Shown here piece by piece: positions 52,813 to 60,615 of a DNA stretch of 64,000 nucleotides (position 1 is its first letter; every line of letters begins with the position of its first letter). The notes under the pieces were generated by a model, which saw nothing but the letters and a program-made list of their open reading frames with translations, was not told the origin of the DNA and searched no databases. Position numbers and translations under genes: made by a program. The stretch is from Hymenobacter canadensis (lineage in GTDB: Bacteria; Bacteroidota; Bacteroidia; Cytophagales; Hymenobacteraceae), in assembly GCF_027359925.1 (NCBI RefSeq), contig NZ_CP114767.1, forward strand, positions 3,348,001 through 3,412,000, in the 5' to 3' direction.

Positions 52813-53010
52813 ATGCGCATCAAAAAGAAAGTCGCCTGGACGCTGCCCCCGGCCACCACCTCCCGCTTCCTGGCGCTGGCCGCCTTCATCAAAGCCGCCG
52901 AAGCCCAGCACTGGTCGGAGGCCGAGGTGCAGTTTGTGATTGACGAGGTGGTGGAAGCCGCCGACGAGGCAGAGGTACGCGAGATTCTGCAGGACTACAC
53001 CCAGCGCTAG
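52813..53010 (+). CDS. Small hypothetical protein, 65 residues
   Basis: From ATG 52813: [20 protein letters not shown], then two predicted helices ([39 protein letters not shown]) ending DYTQR. Basic start, acidic helical remainder, no signal. Codon use and the strong hairpin after the stop support a real gene. Family not recognised. Confidence 0.6.
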   Translation: MRIKKKVAWTLPPATTSRFLALAAFIKAAEAQHWSEAEVQFVIDEVVEAADEAEVREILQDYTQR

Positions 53011-53022
53011 CCGCCGGCAAAA

Positions 53023-53084
53023 AAGCGGCGCTTCAGCCGTTGCGCGTGCCTTCACGGCTACGTGCAACGGCCGAAGCGCCGCTT
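53023..53084. terminator. Long hairpin terminator
   Basis: AAGCGGCGCTTCAGCCGTTGC (53023-53043) pairs with GCAACGGCCGAAGCGCCGCTT (53064-53084) with one mismatch. It lies between convergent genes and can serve both. Confidence 0.85.
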
Positions 53085-53106
53085 CGGGTCAGAGACTTCG
53101 GCAGTC

Positions 53107-53523
53107 TTACTTGCCTTTTTTCTTCATTTTAACTTTGTCCTTGCCCTTCGGGTCCAGCATGGCGGCCTTCATCAGGCTGTCCTGTTCGGCTTTCATGGCC
53201 ATGGTGGTCAGGCGGCCGGTCAGGGACATATAGTCGCCTTCCTTCATTTGGGCGGTGGTGCCGTCGGCCATGGTCAGGGTGCCGTCGGGCTTGATTTTGG
53301 TGCCGTTGATGAGGGCAGTTTCCTGCAGCACCGGATTGGTGAGACCCTGCTGGGTGAGAATTACCTTGCCGTCCTTCATCACCGCGCCGTCGCGGGTGGC
53401 ACCATCCTTCATCACCATGCGGCCACGCGGCTGCACTGGTTTGCGGGGTGGAAGTTTGGTTTGGGCCTGAGCCACGAAGCTGCCCGTAGCCAGCAATAGT
53501 GCAAGAGTGAGAATCCGTTTCAT
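53107..53523 (-). CDS. Secreted DUF6799-like protein
   Basis: 138 residues from ATG at complement 53521-53523; signal peptide MKRILTLALLLATGSFVAQA. The body carries two short beta repeats built on KDG: GRMVMKDGATRDGAVMKDGK ... VILTQ, and INGTKIKPDGTLTMADGTTA ... MKEGDYMSLTGRL. This is the DUF6799 type found in Hymenobacter. The C-terminus is a Lys run (KGKDKVKMKKKGK). It is probably periplasmic; role unknown. Confidence 0.75.
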   Translation of the reverse strand: MKRILTLALLLATGSFVAQAQTKLPPRKPVQPRGRMVMKDGATRDGAVMKDGKVILTQQGLTNPVLQETALINGTKIKPDGTLTMADGTTAQMKEGDYMSLTGRLTTMAMKAEQDSLMKAAMLDPKGKDKVKMKKKGK

Positions 53524-53739
53524 AGCGGAGAACATAAGAGAAAAGGGTGGTGGGAATCCAACTATAGGCTAAACTACAAAAGAAGGGCCATTTCCGTTTC
53601 AGCAACCCCGCTCGGGCTCCTGCCGTTTGTAAAACCAGAGTAGCCGCTGCCTCCGGGGTGTTTTAAATTCTGTATTTTCAGGTGCCGCAGCTGCGGCTCC
53701 GTCGTTCTTACCTGCCACGCTTTTCCGTCATTTTGTCCA

Positions 53740-54654
53740 GTGGACTACAAAGACTACTATAAGATTCTGGGAGTGGAGAAAACCGCTACCACCGACCAGA
53801 TCAAGAAAGCGTACCGCAAGCTGGCCCGGCAGCACCATCCCGACGTGAACCCTAACGACCCGGATGCAGAGCGCAAGTTCAAGGAAGTGAACGAGGCCAA
53901 CGAGGTGCTCTCCGACCCCGAGAAACGGCAGAAGTACGAGCAGCTCGGCAACGACTGGCAGCGCTACCAGCAGGCCGGCAGCGGCGGCGGCCGCAGCAGC
54001 GGCGGCTTCGACTGGAGCCAGTACCAGCAGCAGCCAAGCGGTTTTGGCGGCCACGACTTCGGCGACGGCGCCGACTTCTCGGATTTCTTCGGGTCCATCT
54101 TCGGCAACACGGGCGGGGGCGGCCGCAGCACCCGCGCCGCCGCCGGCTCCGACTACCAGGCCGAGCTGGAGCTGGGCCTGCAGGATGCCTACGAAGGCGG
54201 CCCGCGCACGCTCACCGTCAATGGCAAAAGCCTGCGCCTCACCATTCAGCCCGGCGTCGAGGACGGCCAAGTAATCCGGCTGCGCGACCAGGGCGGCCCG
54301 GGCCGCAACGGCGGGCCGGCCGGCTCGCTCTATATCACGCTGCGCGTGCGGCCCGATGCCCGCTTTGTGCGCACCGGCAACGACCTCACCCAGGAAGTAC
54401 CGGTGCCGCTGTACCGGGCGCTGCTGGGCGGCGAGCAGGTGGTGGAAACGCTGGCGGGGCCGCTCAAAATCAACATCAAGCCCGAAACCCAGAACGGCAC
54501 CCGGCTGCGGCTGCGCGGCAAGGGCTTCCCGGTGCACAAGCAGGCCGGCCAGCACGGCGACCTGTACCTGCGCCTCACGGTGCAGCTTCCGCAGCAGCTC
54601 ACTGAGCAGGAGAAAGAGCTGCTGCAGCAGCTGGCCGCCCTGCGCCCGGAATAG
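53740..54654 (+). CDS. cbpA: CbpA-like DnaJ family co-chaperone
   Basis: 304 residues from a GTG (53740; [20 protein letters not shown]). J domain residues 1-70 with HPD in [18 protein letters not shown], then a Gly/Phe-rich linker (~90-135). There is no zinc-finger domain, and two C-terminal substrate-binding domains follow ([40 protein letters not shown]). Lack of the Zn domain marks it as CbpA/DjlA-type rather than DnaJ. It stimulates DnaK. It is first in a three-gene unit with the modulator cbpM. Confidence 0.94.
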   Translation: MDYKDYYKILGVEKTATTDQIKKAYRKLARQHHPDVNPNDPDAERKFKEVNEANEVLSDPEKRQKYEQLGNDWQRYQQAGSGGGRSSGGFDWSQYQQQPSGFGGHDFGDGADFSDFFGSIFGNTGGGGRSTRAAAGSDYQAELELGLQDAYEGGPRTLTVNGKSLRLTIQPGVEDGQVIRLRDQGGPGRNGGPAGSLYITLRVRPDARFVRTGNDLTQEVPVPLYRALLGGEQVVETLAGPLKINIKPETQNGTRLRLRGKGFPVHKQAGQHGDLYLRLTVQLPQQLTEQEKELLQQLAALRPE

Positions 54655-54706
54655 GTGCTGCCTGCGCTACCCTTCTATCAGCCACCCGACTAGCCTCTCT
54701 TTGCGC

Positions 54707-55039
54707 ATGAAAACGCCCCGTATCACCATCACGTACCACGACTGCGCCAGCCAGTACGAGCTGACCGAAACGGATTTGCGCGGCTTCGTGGAGCTGGGTT
54801 TGCTGGCGGCCGGCCCCCGGCCCGGCACCATCCACGACGAGCCCGACCATGTGGCACGCCTCTCGCGCCTGCACCACGAGCTGGAGCTGAGCCACGCGGG
54901 CATTGAGGTGGTGCTGGCCATGCGCCAGCGGCTCCTGAGTTTGCAGGCCGAGCTGGTCCGGCAGCAGGCCCGCGCCCGGCAGCTGGAGTTTCTGCTGCGT
55001 AGCTCCGGCCCCCAGCTCGAAGCCGACGACTGGCTCTAG
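54707..55039 (+). CDS. cbpM: Chaperone modulator CbpM
   Basis: 110 residues. MerR-like helical fold of CbpM: LTETDLRGFVELGLLAAGPR, HDEPDHVARLSRLHHELELS, HAGIEVVLAMRQRLLSLQAE, and a C-terminal helix RARQLEFLLRSSG. CbpM binds the J domain of CbpA and blocks its stimulation of DnaK. The gene follows cbpA by 52 bases and precedes a hypothetical gene by three bases. Confidence 0.9.
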   Translation: MKTPRITITYHDCASQYELTETDLRGFVELGLLAAGPRPGTIHDEPDHVARLSRLHHELELSHAGIEVVLAMRQRLLSLQAELVRQQARARQLEFLLRSSGPQLEADDWL

Positions 55040-55042
55040 CGT

Positions 55043-55564
55043 ATGTGGAAGGATGACGACGCGGCCAGTGCGCGCGGCCACAACAACGACGACCTGCGGG
55101 AGCTGCACGCGGCTCCCCTGCGCCAGAAGGCCCGCGAAATAGGCCAGCTCACGCACGCGCTGGTCCAGAGCCTGGCGTCGGCCACCACCCCGCACCCCGA
55201 TGATGCCGCCCTGCTCCCCCCCGACGCCCATCTGGCCGAGGAGCCCGAGCTGCGCCCCGAAGATGTGCAGGGCCTGGGCTCCATGATGATCAACAATGCA
55301 TTTCAGCTCTCGGCCAAGCTGGCTGCCACCTGCACCGCCACCGACTACGGCCGCTGCATGGAGCTGGCCGTGCTGATAAAAGTGGCGGCCGAAAGCCTGC
55401 TCTCCCAAACCTCTTTGTGCCTGGAACTGCGCCTGACGCCCCCGGAATACATTGAGGCGCTGCGCCGCGAGCTGGAGGAGTTCCGCCACCTGTTCCGGGC
55501 CTGGGTCGCCACCTTCGACCCCACCGACCATTACGACGACGGCTGGGGACTTTTTAGTGCTTAG
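55043..55564 (+). CDS. Hypothetical helical protein in the cbpA-cbpM unit
   Basis: 173 residues starting three bases after cbpM (MWKDDDAASARGHNNDDLRE). Almost all helical: PLRQKAREIGQLTHALVQSL, GLGSMMINNAFQLSAKLAAT, RCMELAVLIKVAAESLLSQT, EALRRELEEFRHLFRAWVAT. Tight spacing suggests co-translation with cbpM and a possible role in chaperone control. Not recognised as a known family. The stop codon TAG is the first of the TTAGTGC array, so the last residues (LFSA) are encoded by repeat sequence. Confidence 0.75.
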   Translation: MWKDDDAASARGHNNDDLRELHAAPLRQKAREIGQLTHALVQSLASATTPHPDDAALLPPDAHLAEEPELRPEDVQGLGSMMINNAFQLSAKLAATCTATDYGRCMELAVLIKVAAESLLSQTSLCLELRLTPPEYIEALRRELEEFRHLFRAWVATFDPTDHYDDGWGLFSA

Positions 55565-55730
55565 TGCTTAGTGCTTAGTGCTTAGTGCTTAGTGCTTAGT
55601 GCTTAGTGCTTAGTGCTTAGTGCTTAGTGTGTATGAAAGAGGCCCCGCCAGGTTACGGCGGGGCCTCTTTTTCTTTCTGTTTTTTCATCTCTAGTCCCTA
55701 AGCACTAGGCACTAAGCACTAAGCGCCAAC
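55554..55730. repeat. Heptamer array element (TTAGTGC)n with inverted partner
   Basis: About ten tandem TTAGTGC units (55554-55628) face inverted units (AAGCACTAGGCACTAAGCAC, then TAAGC, 55699-55724). Between them is a strong terminator hairpin. The cbp-unit stop codon lies in the first units. Confidence 0.9.
55636..55672. terminator. Terminator inside the TTAGTGC element
   Basis: AAAGAGGCCCCGCC, loop AGGTTAC, GGCGGGGCCTCTTTTT: a 14-base perfect stem with U and A tracts on either side, suited to end transcription from both convergent neighbours. Confidence 0.92.
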
Positions 55731-55732
55731 CT

Positions 55733-56470
55733 CTACAGTGCTTCAACGCCCAGTGCGAGCAGCGTGCCGGCCAGGGTGGCGGCTAGTTTGGGCAGGTTGA
55801 GCTTGTGCTCGGGGCTGGTTTCGAAGAGGATAGTGGTGGAAACGTGCAGGAAATTGCCGGCCACGAAGCCCAGCAGCGCCGCGTAGAGGCCGCCTGTCAG
55901 GAGTTGGTCGAGCACCACGTAGTTGCTGACGATGATGCCGACTGGAGCCGCCAGCGCAAACAGCACCAGCAACGGCAGCGCTTTACGGAAGCTGCCCAGC
56001 CGCAGCCGCAGCGCCGCCATCAGGGCAAAAGCGGCCGGAATATGGTGCAGCGCCACGCCCGTCAGAATAGCGTAGAAATTGTCGCTCATGGCGCCAGCCT
56101 CCGGCGCCTTCACCAGGATGCTGCCCTCCAAAAACGAGTGAATAACCAGCGAAAATAGCAGCAGGAACGGCACGTGCCCCACGTGGTCGGAGTGATGATG
56201 CACGTGCCCATGCTCCACGCCCTGCGAAAATACCTCCAGCACCAGCTGCCCAAAAAAGCCCGCCAGCACGAAGTAGCCGATGCGGTGCATGTTGCCGGGC
56301 ACTAGCAGCAGCGCCTCCGGCAGCAGGTGCGTGATGGTAAGCGTAAACAGATACGCCCCGCTGAACGCCAGCAGCGGCTTCATCCAGACGGTGCTGGCGG
56401 TTGGCACCAGCCGGGTAGACCAGCCGGCCCCCAGCACGGTGAGAAACAACAGCAAAACAGCAAACCACAT
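55733..56470 (-). CDS. ZIP family metal transporter
   Basis: 245 residues, eight hydrophobic segments. The His-rich loop EHGHVHHHSDHVGH and the two metal-site helices LFSLVIHSFLEGSILV and ILTGVALHHIPAAFALM are diagnostic of ZIP transporters. It probably imports zinc or a related divalent metal across the inner membrane. There is a word-array element on each side, upstream (56465-56591) and downstream (55554-55730). Two metal-binding-type lipoproteins lie about 1.2 kb away. Confidence 0.94.
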   Translation of the reverse strand: MWFAVLLLFLTVLGAGWSTRLVPTASTVWMKPLLAFSGAYLFTLTITHLLPEALLLVPGNMHRIGYFVLAGFFGQLVLEVFSQGVEHGHVHHHSDHVGHVPFLLLFSLVIHSFLEGSILVKAPEAGAMSDNFYAILTGVALHHIPAAFALMAALRLRLGSFRKALPLLVLFALAAPVGIIVSNYVVLDQLLTGGLYAALLGFVAGNFLHVSTTILFETSPEHKLNLPKLAATLAGTLLALGVEAL

Positions 56471-56591
56471 AAACCGGTGATGAAGTGATGAAGTGAACAG
56501 TGATGAGGTGAGTGGTGATGAGCTGACAGGCTGTGCGGCGGCCGCATGGCACCTATCCCCTCATCACCACTTACCTCATCACTTCGTCACT
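56465..56591. repeat. Inverted word-array element (TGATGAAG/TGATGAGG type)
   Basis: The left arm is CCGGTGATGAAGTGATGAAG, then AACAGTGATGAGGTGAGTGG, then GATGAGC. The right arm, read on the minus strand, is GTGACGAAGTGATGAGGTAA, then GTGGTGATGAGG. The methyltransferase stop codon (TGA, complement 56587-56589) is in the right arm. Confidence 0.85.
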
Positions 56592-57339
56592 TTTTAAGAA
56601 TGAAAATCATGCGCGGGCTGGTGGCCTCGTCGTAGGGGCGCAGGTGATAGTCACCGAGCACCTCTACCAGCCGCAGCCCGGCCAGCAGGAAATATTCTTC
56701 AAACCGCTCCCGGCTCAGCGCGCGCACCCGCTCCTCAAAATGCAGCTGCTGGCCATCGGGGGTCCGGAAGTCGATTTCCTTGACGATGAAGCCCCGGTCG
56801 AGGTGGCGGTGCAGATGAAAGGTGATGCCGTCCACCATTTTCTGCTCGTGCGTTACCAGCTCGCGCACCGTGCGCTCGGTATTCAGAAAGTCGATGACCA
56901 GCTTACCGCCGGGCTGCAGCGCGGCTGTGGCGTTGCGCAGCGCCAGCACGTTTTCACTCTCGTGCTCAAAGTAGCCGAAGCTGGTGAACAGGTTGACAAT
57001 GAAGTCAAACGGCCCGAACGGCAGCGGCTCGCGCATGTCGTGCACGGCAAAGTGCAGGTGCTCGTGGGCATGCTGCCGGGCCGCCGCAATGCTCTTCGCC
57101 GACAGGTCGATACCGGTTACGTCGTAGCCCTGCGCACTCAGAAAGATGGAGTGGCGGCCTTTGCCGCAGGCAAAATCCAGCAGGCGGGCCTGCGGCCTAG
57201 GGTGCAGGTGCCGCAGCAGCGCATCCAGAAACGCCTGGGCTTCCGCCTGGTTCCGGTCGTGGTAGAGCAGGTGGTAGTAAGGCGAGTCGAACCAGGTACT
57301 AAACCATTCGGGCTCCACCGCAGCGGGTAACAACGTCAT
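56587..57339 (-). CDS. Class I SAM-dependent methyltransferase
   Basis: 250 residues. Motif I LLDFACGKGRHSIFL (residues 53-67), the acidic end of strand 2 in VTGIDLSAKSI, motif around HFAVHDMREPLPFGPFDFIV, and later LVIDFLNTERTVRELVTH. The small-molecule methyltransferase fold is clear; the substrate is not. There is no signal peptide. It stops inside the adjacent word array (KK-TGA). Confidence 0.9.
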   Translation of the reverse strand: MTLLPAAVEPEWFSTWFDSPYYHLLYHDRNQAEAQAFLDALLRHLHPRPQARLLDFACGKGRHSIFLSAQGYDVTGIDLSAKSIAAARQHAHEHLHFAVHDMREPLPFGPFDFIVNLFTSFGYFEHESENVLALRNATAALQPGGKLVIDFLNTERTVRELVTHEQKMVDGITFHLHRHLDRGFIVKEIDFRTPDGQQLHFEERVRALSRERFEEYFLLAGLRLVEVLGDYHLRPYDEATSPRMIFILKK

Positions 57340-57516
57340 ATCAGAAAACCACAGAAGGCCTGCGTCAGGCTAGGGGCAATGTTCGGCACCCGGAATGGCT
57401 GACGCGCATCTAGTGCAACAATGTTACAAAATATTCTCACCAACAGCAGTTCCACGCCCCGCGGAGCCAGCCGTTGCTGGTTCTGCAGGACGTGGAACTG
57501 CACGTAGGCATTCTCG

Positions 57517-57771
57517 TTAGCTGGCTGGCTGGCTGGCTTCGGCTGGCTCCAGCGCCATTTCGCAAACCGGGCATTTGCCGGGCTTGTCGCTGGCACTGCC
57601 TTCGCATTTCATGGGGCAGATGTAAGCGGCGGCAGCGGTGGGCACGGCCAGGCTGTCGGCCGGGGCCGTGGTGGCCTGGGAGGCAGCCCCGGCTTCCGTG
57701 GCGGGCTGGCTGTTGCAGCTGGCCATCAGCAGGGCGGCGGCCGCAAACAGGGTAATGGAAAGACTACGCAC
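57517..57771 (-). CDS. Lipoprotein with heavy-metal-binding domain (HMBD)
   Basis: 84 residues. Lipobox LMASC (Cys19), then an Ala/Thr-rich linker and an HMBD motif YICPMKCEGSASDKPGKCPV ending CEMAL, with Cys52, Cys56, Cys67 and Cys70. This domain is common in copper and other heavy-metal efflux proteins and binds soft metals. It lies three bases downstream of a His-rich lipoprotein gene, forming a pair. The next 177 bases to the methyltransferase show no gene. Confidence 0.85.
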   Translation of the reverse strand: MRSLSITLFAAAALLMASCNSQPATEAGAASQATTAPADSLAVPTAAAAYICPMKCEGSASDKPGKCPVCEMALEPAEASQPAS

Positions 57772-57774
57772 GGA

Positions 57775-58191
57775 CTATTCGGGCTTTTCGGCCTTGGCAG
57801 CCGGGTCGGCGATGGTTGCTTTTTCGGCCGCAGTTTCGTCGCTCTTGTTGAGCAACGTTTCCTTGGCATTGGCCGAGGTAGCTGCTTCCGCCGACGGCTT
57901 GGCGCGGCGGTCCATGTTCACGTTGGAGCTGGGCGGGGTAGCCACGCCGGTTTCGTGCTGCATGCCTTCCGCGCCGTGCTCTACGCCGGCGGCACCGTGC
58001 GCCGCGCCGGCGCCTTCGTGGTGGGCACCGGCCTCAGCAGGCTGGTCAAAGTTGTCGGAAGAGCGGGTGCCGGGCTCCACCATATCCACCGACACCTTCT
58101 TGTCGGGGCGCCAGTCGGAAGGCTCGCTGCTGCACGCAGACAGGGAAAGAGCGGCTACAGCCAGCGCGGAAAGCAGAAGTTGCTTGGTCAT
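57775..58191 (-). CDS. His-containing lipoprotein paired with the HMBD lipoprotein
   Basis: 138 residues. Lipobox LSLSAC (Cys20). The mature protein is low complexity and hydrophilic, with a His-rich patch GAHHEGAGAAHGAAGVEHGA, then EGMQHE, which could bind metal, and an Ala/Glu/Lys-rich C-terminus. No folded domain is recognised. Its stop lies three bases before the HMBD lipoprotein start, so they are surely co-expressed, possibly as a surface metal buffer. Confidence 0.72.
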   Translation of the reverse strand: MTKQLLLSALAVAALSLSACSSEPSDWRPDKKVSVDMVEPGTRSSDNFDQPAEAGAHHEGAGAAHGAAGVEHGAEGMQHETGVATPPSSNVNMDRRAKPSAEAATSANAKETLLNKSDETAAEKATIADPAAKAEKPE

Positions 58192-58242
58192 GAGAAGAAA
58201 AACAGGGTTGAAATAACAGGTAAAAAGTGCGGAGCCGGCTGG

Positions 58243-58869
58243 TTACTTCGCCTCGGGCGCGGCAGCCGGCAGCAGATTCTTGCGGCGCAGCATCGACTCG
58301 AACAGCTTCTGGTCGGTGGCCGTGTTGAAGATCTTAAACGGAACGTGCAGGAACATGGGCGTTTCGAAGGTGCGGGCAATCCAGGCGCGCCAGCCCGTGA
58401 TGTCGGCGGGCACCTCCTGGTTGCGGAACCAGAGCAGGTAGCCTTCGCCTTCCCGCTCTACGCGCCCGATCATTTCCCAGTTGACACCCATGCCTTTGCC
58501 TTCCTTCTCGTTCTGCATCAGCCCAATCTGGCGCTGGTCTATCACGTAGCTCATGCGCTCGAAAAGAGGCTTGGTCTGCTCTACCTGCGTCACGGCCGTA
58601 ATCTGCGAGGAGCGCAGCAGCACGTAGAGCAGGGCCAGCACCAGGCCGCTCACCAGCCACCACCACGAGGGCCAGATGGCTGCCGGCAGCACGCCTACCA
58701 CAAACGGAATGATGGCAAACCACCACTCCTTGCGCCACACGTAGCCCATGGCCACGCGGGTGTAGAGGTTGGAATCAAGCTGGTGCTTTTTCGTACGGAT
58801 AGCCAGGGGCGAACCGGCCGGCTGCTGTTGCTGGCGGTAGCTGGCGCCGCGTTGGTTGGGGAGTTGCAT
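58243..58869 (-). CDS. Membrane protein of unknown function, 208 residues
   Basis: N-terminal ~45 residues are polar (QLPNQRGASYRQQQQPAGSP). Two close membrane segments follow (WWFAIIPFVVGVLPAAIW, WWWLVSGLVLALLYVLL). The C-terminal soluble part SYVIDQRQIGLMQNEKEGKG, INWEM-type turn VNWEMIGRVEREGEGYLLWF, and MFLHVPFKIFNTATDQKLFE resembles the YcxB-like PH-type domain, but I cannot be sure. A word-array element lies directly before its ATG. Confidence 0.72.
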   Translation of the reverse strand: MQLPNQRGASYRQQQQPAGSPLAIRTKKHQLDSNLYTRVAMGYVWRKEWWFAIIPFVVGVLPAAIWPSWWWLVSGLVLALLYVLLRSSQITAVTQVEQTKPLFERMSYVIDQRQIGLMQNEKEGKGMGVNWEMIGRVEREGEGYLLWFRNQEVPADITGWRAWIARTFETPMFLHVPFKIFNTATDQKLFESMLRRKNLLPAAAPEAK

Positions 58870-58972
58870 GGGGTTGATATGCTGATTATTGATGTGCTGA
58901 TGTGCTTTCCTGCTGCTGTGCTGCTTGTATTGTAAATCAACACATCAGCACACCAACCAATCAACACCTCAA
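58870..58972. repeat. Inverted word-array element (TGATGTGC type)
   Basis: The left arm is GGTTGATATGCTGATTATTG, then ATGTGCTGATGTGC. The right arm, read on the minus strand, is TATTGAGGTGTTGATTGGTT, then GGTGTGCTGATGTGTTGATT. The nadC stop codon (TGA, complement 58969-58971) is at the right edge and the start codon of the membrane protein is at the left edge. Confidence 0.82.
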
Positions 58973-59829
58973 TACGCTTTCAGGCTTAAGTCGAGGCTTT
59001 TGGTGGAGTGCGTGAGGGCGCCCACGGAAATGTAGTCGACGCCGGTGGCGCCGACGGCGGCAATGGTGTGCTCCGTGATGCCGCCGCTGGCTTCCGTTTC
59101 TACGCGGCCGCCAATTAGCTCCACGGCTTCGCGCAGCTGGGCCGGCGGCATGTTGTCGAGCATGATGCGGTCAATGCCGCCGGCATCCAGGGCCTGCTGC
59201 ACTTCGGTCAGGTTGCGGGTTTCCACCTCAATGGGCAGCTGGCGGCCGGTGCGGGCCAGGTAGGCCTTGGTGGCCGCAATGGCCTCCGCAACGCCGCCGG
59301 CGTAGTCGACGTGGTTGTCCTTGAGGATAATCATGTCGAACAGGCCGTAGCGGTGGTTTACGCCACCCCCGATGAGCACCGCCCACTTCTCGCAGAGGCG
59401 GAAGTTGGGGGTGGTTTTGCGCGTGTCGAGCAGGCGGGCGTTGGTGCCGGCCAGCAGGTTGCGCAGGTGGGTGGTGTGGGTGGCAATGCCGCTCATGCGC
59501 TGCATGCAGTTGAGCACCAGCCGCTCCGCCGTCAGAATGCTCTGGGCGCGGCCTTCCACCGTCAGCACCACGTCGCCGTACTTGATGGTGTCGCCGTCGG
59601 CGAGCAGGGTTTCCACCTGCAGGTCAGCATCTACCGCCCGGAAAATATGGCGGGCCAACTCTACCCCGGCCAATATGCCCTCGTCCTTCACCAATAGCCG
59701 CGCCCGGTTGCGGGCGTCGGCCGGGATGGCCGCCAGCGAGGAATGGTCGCCGTCGCCGACATCTTCGCGCAGGGCAGTGCGAATGAACTCTGAAATTGCT
59801 TCCGGGGTGAGGTAAGGGGTGTTTTGCAC
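58969..59829 (-). CDS. nadC: Nicotinate-nucleotide pyrophosphorylase (quinolinate phosphoribosyltransferase)
   Basis: 286 residues from a GTG at complement 59827-59829 (VQNTPYLTPEAISEFIRTAL). The frame extends nine codons further, but a perfect -7 box lies in that stretch. Family blocks: REDVGDGDHSSLAAIP, GILAGVELARHIF, LTAERLVLNCMQRMSGIATH, LDTRKTTPNFRLCEKWAVLI, GGGVNHRYGLFDMIILKDNH, and EVETRNLTEVQQALDAGGID. It makes nicotinate mononucleotide from quinolinate and PRPP in NAD synthesis. No nadA/B nearby. Confidence 0.96.
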   Translation of the reverse strand: MQNTPYLTPEAISEFIRTALREDVGDGDHSSLAAIPADARNRARLLVKDEGILAGVELARHIFRAVDADLQVETLLADGDTIKYGDVVLTVEGRAQSILTAERLVLNCMQRMSGIATHTTHLRNLLAGTNARLLDTRKTTPNFRLCEKWAVLIGGGVNHRYGLFDMIILKDNHVDYAGGVAEAIAATKAYLARTGRQLPIEVETRNLTEVQQALDAGGIDRIMLDNMPPAQLREAVELIGGRVETEASGGITEHTIAAVGATGVDYISVGALTHSTKSLDLSLKAY

Positions 59830-59833
59830 GGTG

Positions 59834-59841
59834 CAAAAATA
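59834..59841 (-). promoter_or_regulatory. -7 element TATTTTTG of nadC
   Basis: On the minus strand TATTTTTG is followed by CACC and then the GTG start. This implies a leaderless nadC mRNA and decides against the upstream start at 59856. Confidence 0.65.
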
Positions 59842-59860
59842 GTGAAAACGGCGCACCTAC

Positions 59861-60075
59861 GAGTAACGGAGTACGTGAGTAGCTGAGTAGGCGGAAGCCG
59901 GACGCGTAGAGGCGCTGCGGTGCGCGCCCGGAACTCTGGTGGAAGCTTCCATTGCAGGCCGCCAGCGCCTATTACGCAACAGGCCCCCAGCGCACGGATG
60001 CACTGGGGGCCTGAAAGAAAAACAGCGGCGGCGAGCAAGAACGACCTACTCGGCTACTCCATTACTCAGTTACTC
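59861..60075. repeat. Inverted word-array element (GAGTAnnn type)
   Basis: The left arm consists of octamers GAGTAACG GAGTACGT GAGTAGCT GAGTAGGC. The right arm, read on the minus strand, is GAGTAACT GAGTAATG GAGTAGCC GAGTAGG. The stop codon TAA of the DUF4783 gene (complement 60070-60072) lies in the first right-hand octamer. A terminator hairpin sits between the arms. Confidence 0.88.
59980..60013. terminator. Hairpin CAGGCCCCCAG/CTGGGGGCCTG
   Basis: An 11-base perfect stem with a 12-base loop, inside the GAGTA-type element, between the DUF4783 gene and nadC. Confidence 0.75.
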
Positions 60076-60468
60076 TTTCGTGAAATCCATGTTGTCGATG
60101 CGCAGGACACCGTTCACGTTTTTCATTTTGATGAACACCCGATAAGGGCCCGATTTGCCGTTGTACTTGCCGATGGCGTAGGGAATGCCACCCTGGCTGG
60201 CGCCCTGGTGCACGATATCGAAGGTGGCGGGAGCCGTTTTGGCGAAGAAGTCCTTCAGGACAAACTCGGCCTGCGTGGCGCTGTAGCTCTGCCGGTCGCC
60301 GTCGAAGCTGATGTCGACCGTGGTGCCGAAGTACTGCGACAATTCGCGCGAGGAAGCACTGCGCAGCGCGTTGCGAACGGCCCCGAAGGTTTCGGCCTGC
60401 GCCAGCACCGCCCCCGAGCTCAGGAGCAGCGATACGAACAGGAAGGCGTGGAAGAAGATGCGTTTCAT
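60070..60468 (-). CDS. DUF4783 domain protein, secreted
   Basis: 132 residues. Signal peptide MKRIFFHAFLFVSLLLSSGA ending VLAQ. The mature NTF2-like DUF4783 domain: TFGAVRNALRSASSRELSQY, FGTTVDISFDGDRQSYSATQ, AEFVLKDFFAKTAPATFDIV, GGIPYAIGKYNGKSGPYRVF. It is widespread in Bacteroidota, probably periplasmic, function unknown. The stop codon lies in a GAGTAACT word. It is divergent from gpmI. Confidence 0.9.
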   Translation of the reverse strand: MKRIFFHAFLFVSLLLSSGAVLAQAETFGAVRNALRSASSRELSQYFGTTVDISFDGDRQSYSATQAEFVLKDFFAKTAPATFDIVHQGASQGGIPYAIGKYNGKSGPYRVFIKMKNVNGVLRIDNMDFTKE

Positions 60469-60602
60469 GGGGTTTGTAGAGAATTCGTCATGCAGTACGC
60501 GAAAATGATGCCAAGCCTCCGCTACGCGCCAGCCGCCCGTGGGGTTGTGCGCTCACCCGGTAAGCAAGATAAGAAAATGTGGCCGGTACGGCGCGCGGCA
60601 CG

Positions 60603-60610
60603 TATCTTTG
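60603..60610 (+). promoter_or_regulatory. -7 element TATCTTTG of gpmI
   Basis: An exact TAnnTTTG match ending five bases before the ATG at 60616, implying a leaderless or almost leaderless gpmI mRNA. It also fixes the start codon despite a long open frame upstream. Confidence 0.7.
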
Positions 60611-60615
60611 CAGGC

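Noticed and set aside
59920..60615. N-terminal extension of gpmI by 232 codons
   Set aside because: It runs antisense to the DUF4783 gene, and a -7 box lies just before the ATG at 60616; the remaining 515 residues equal the family length.
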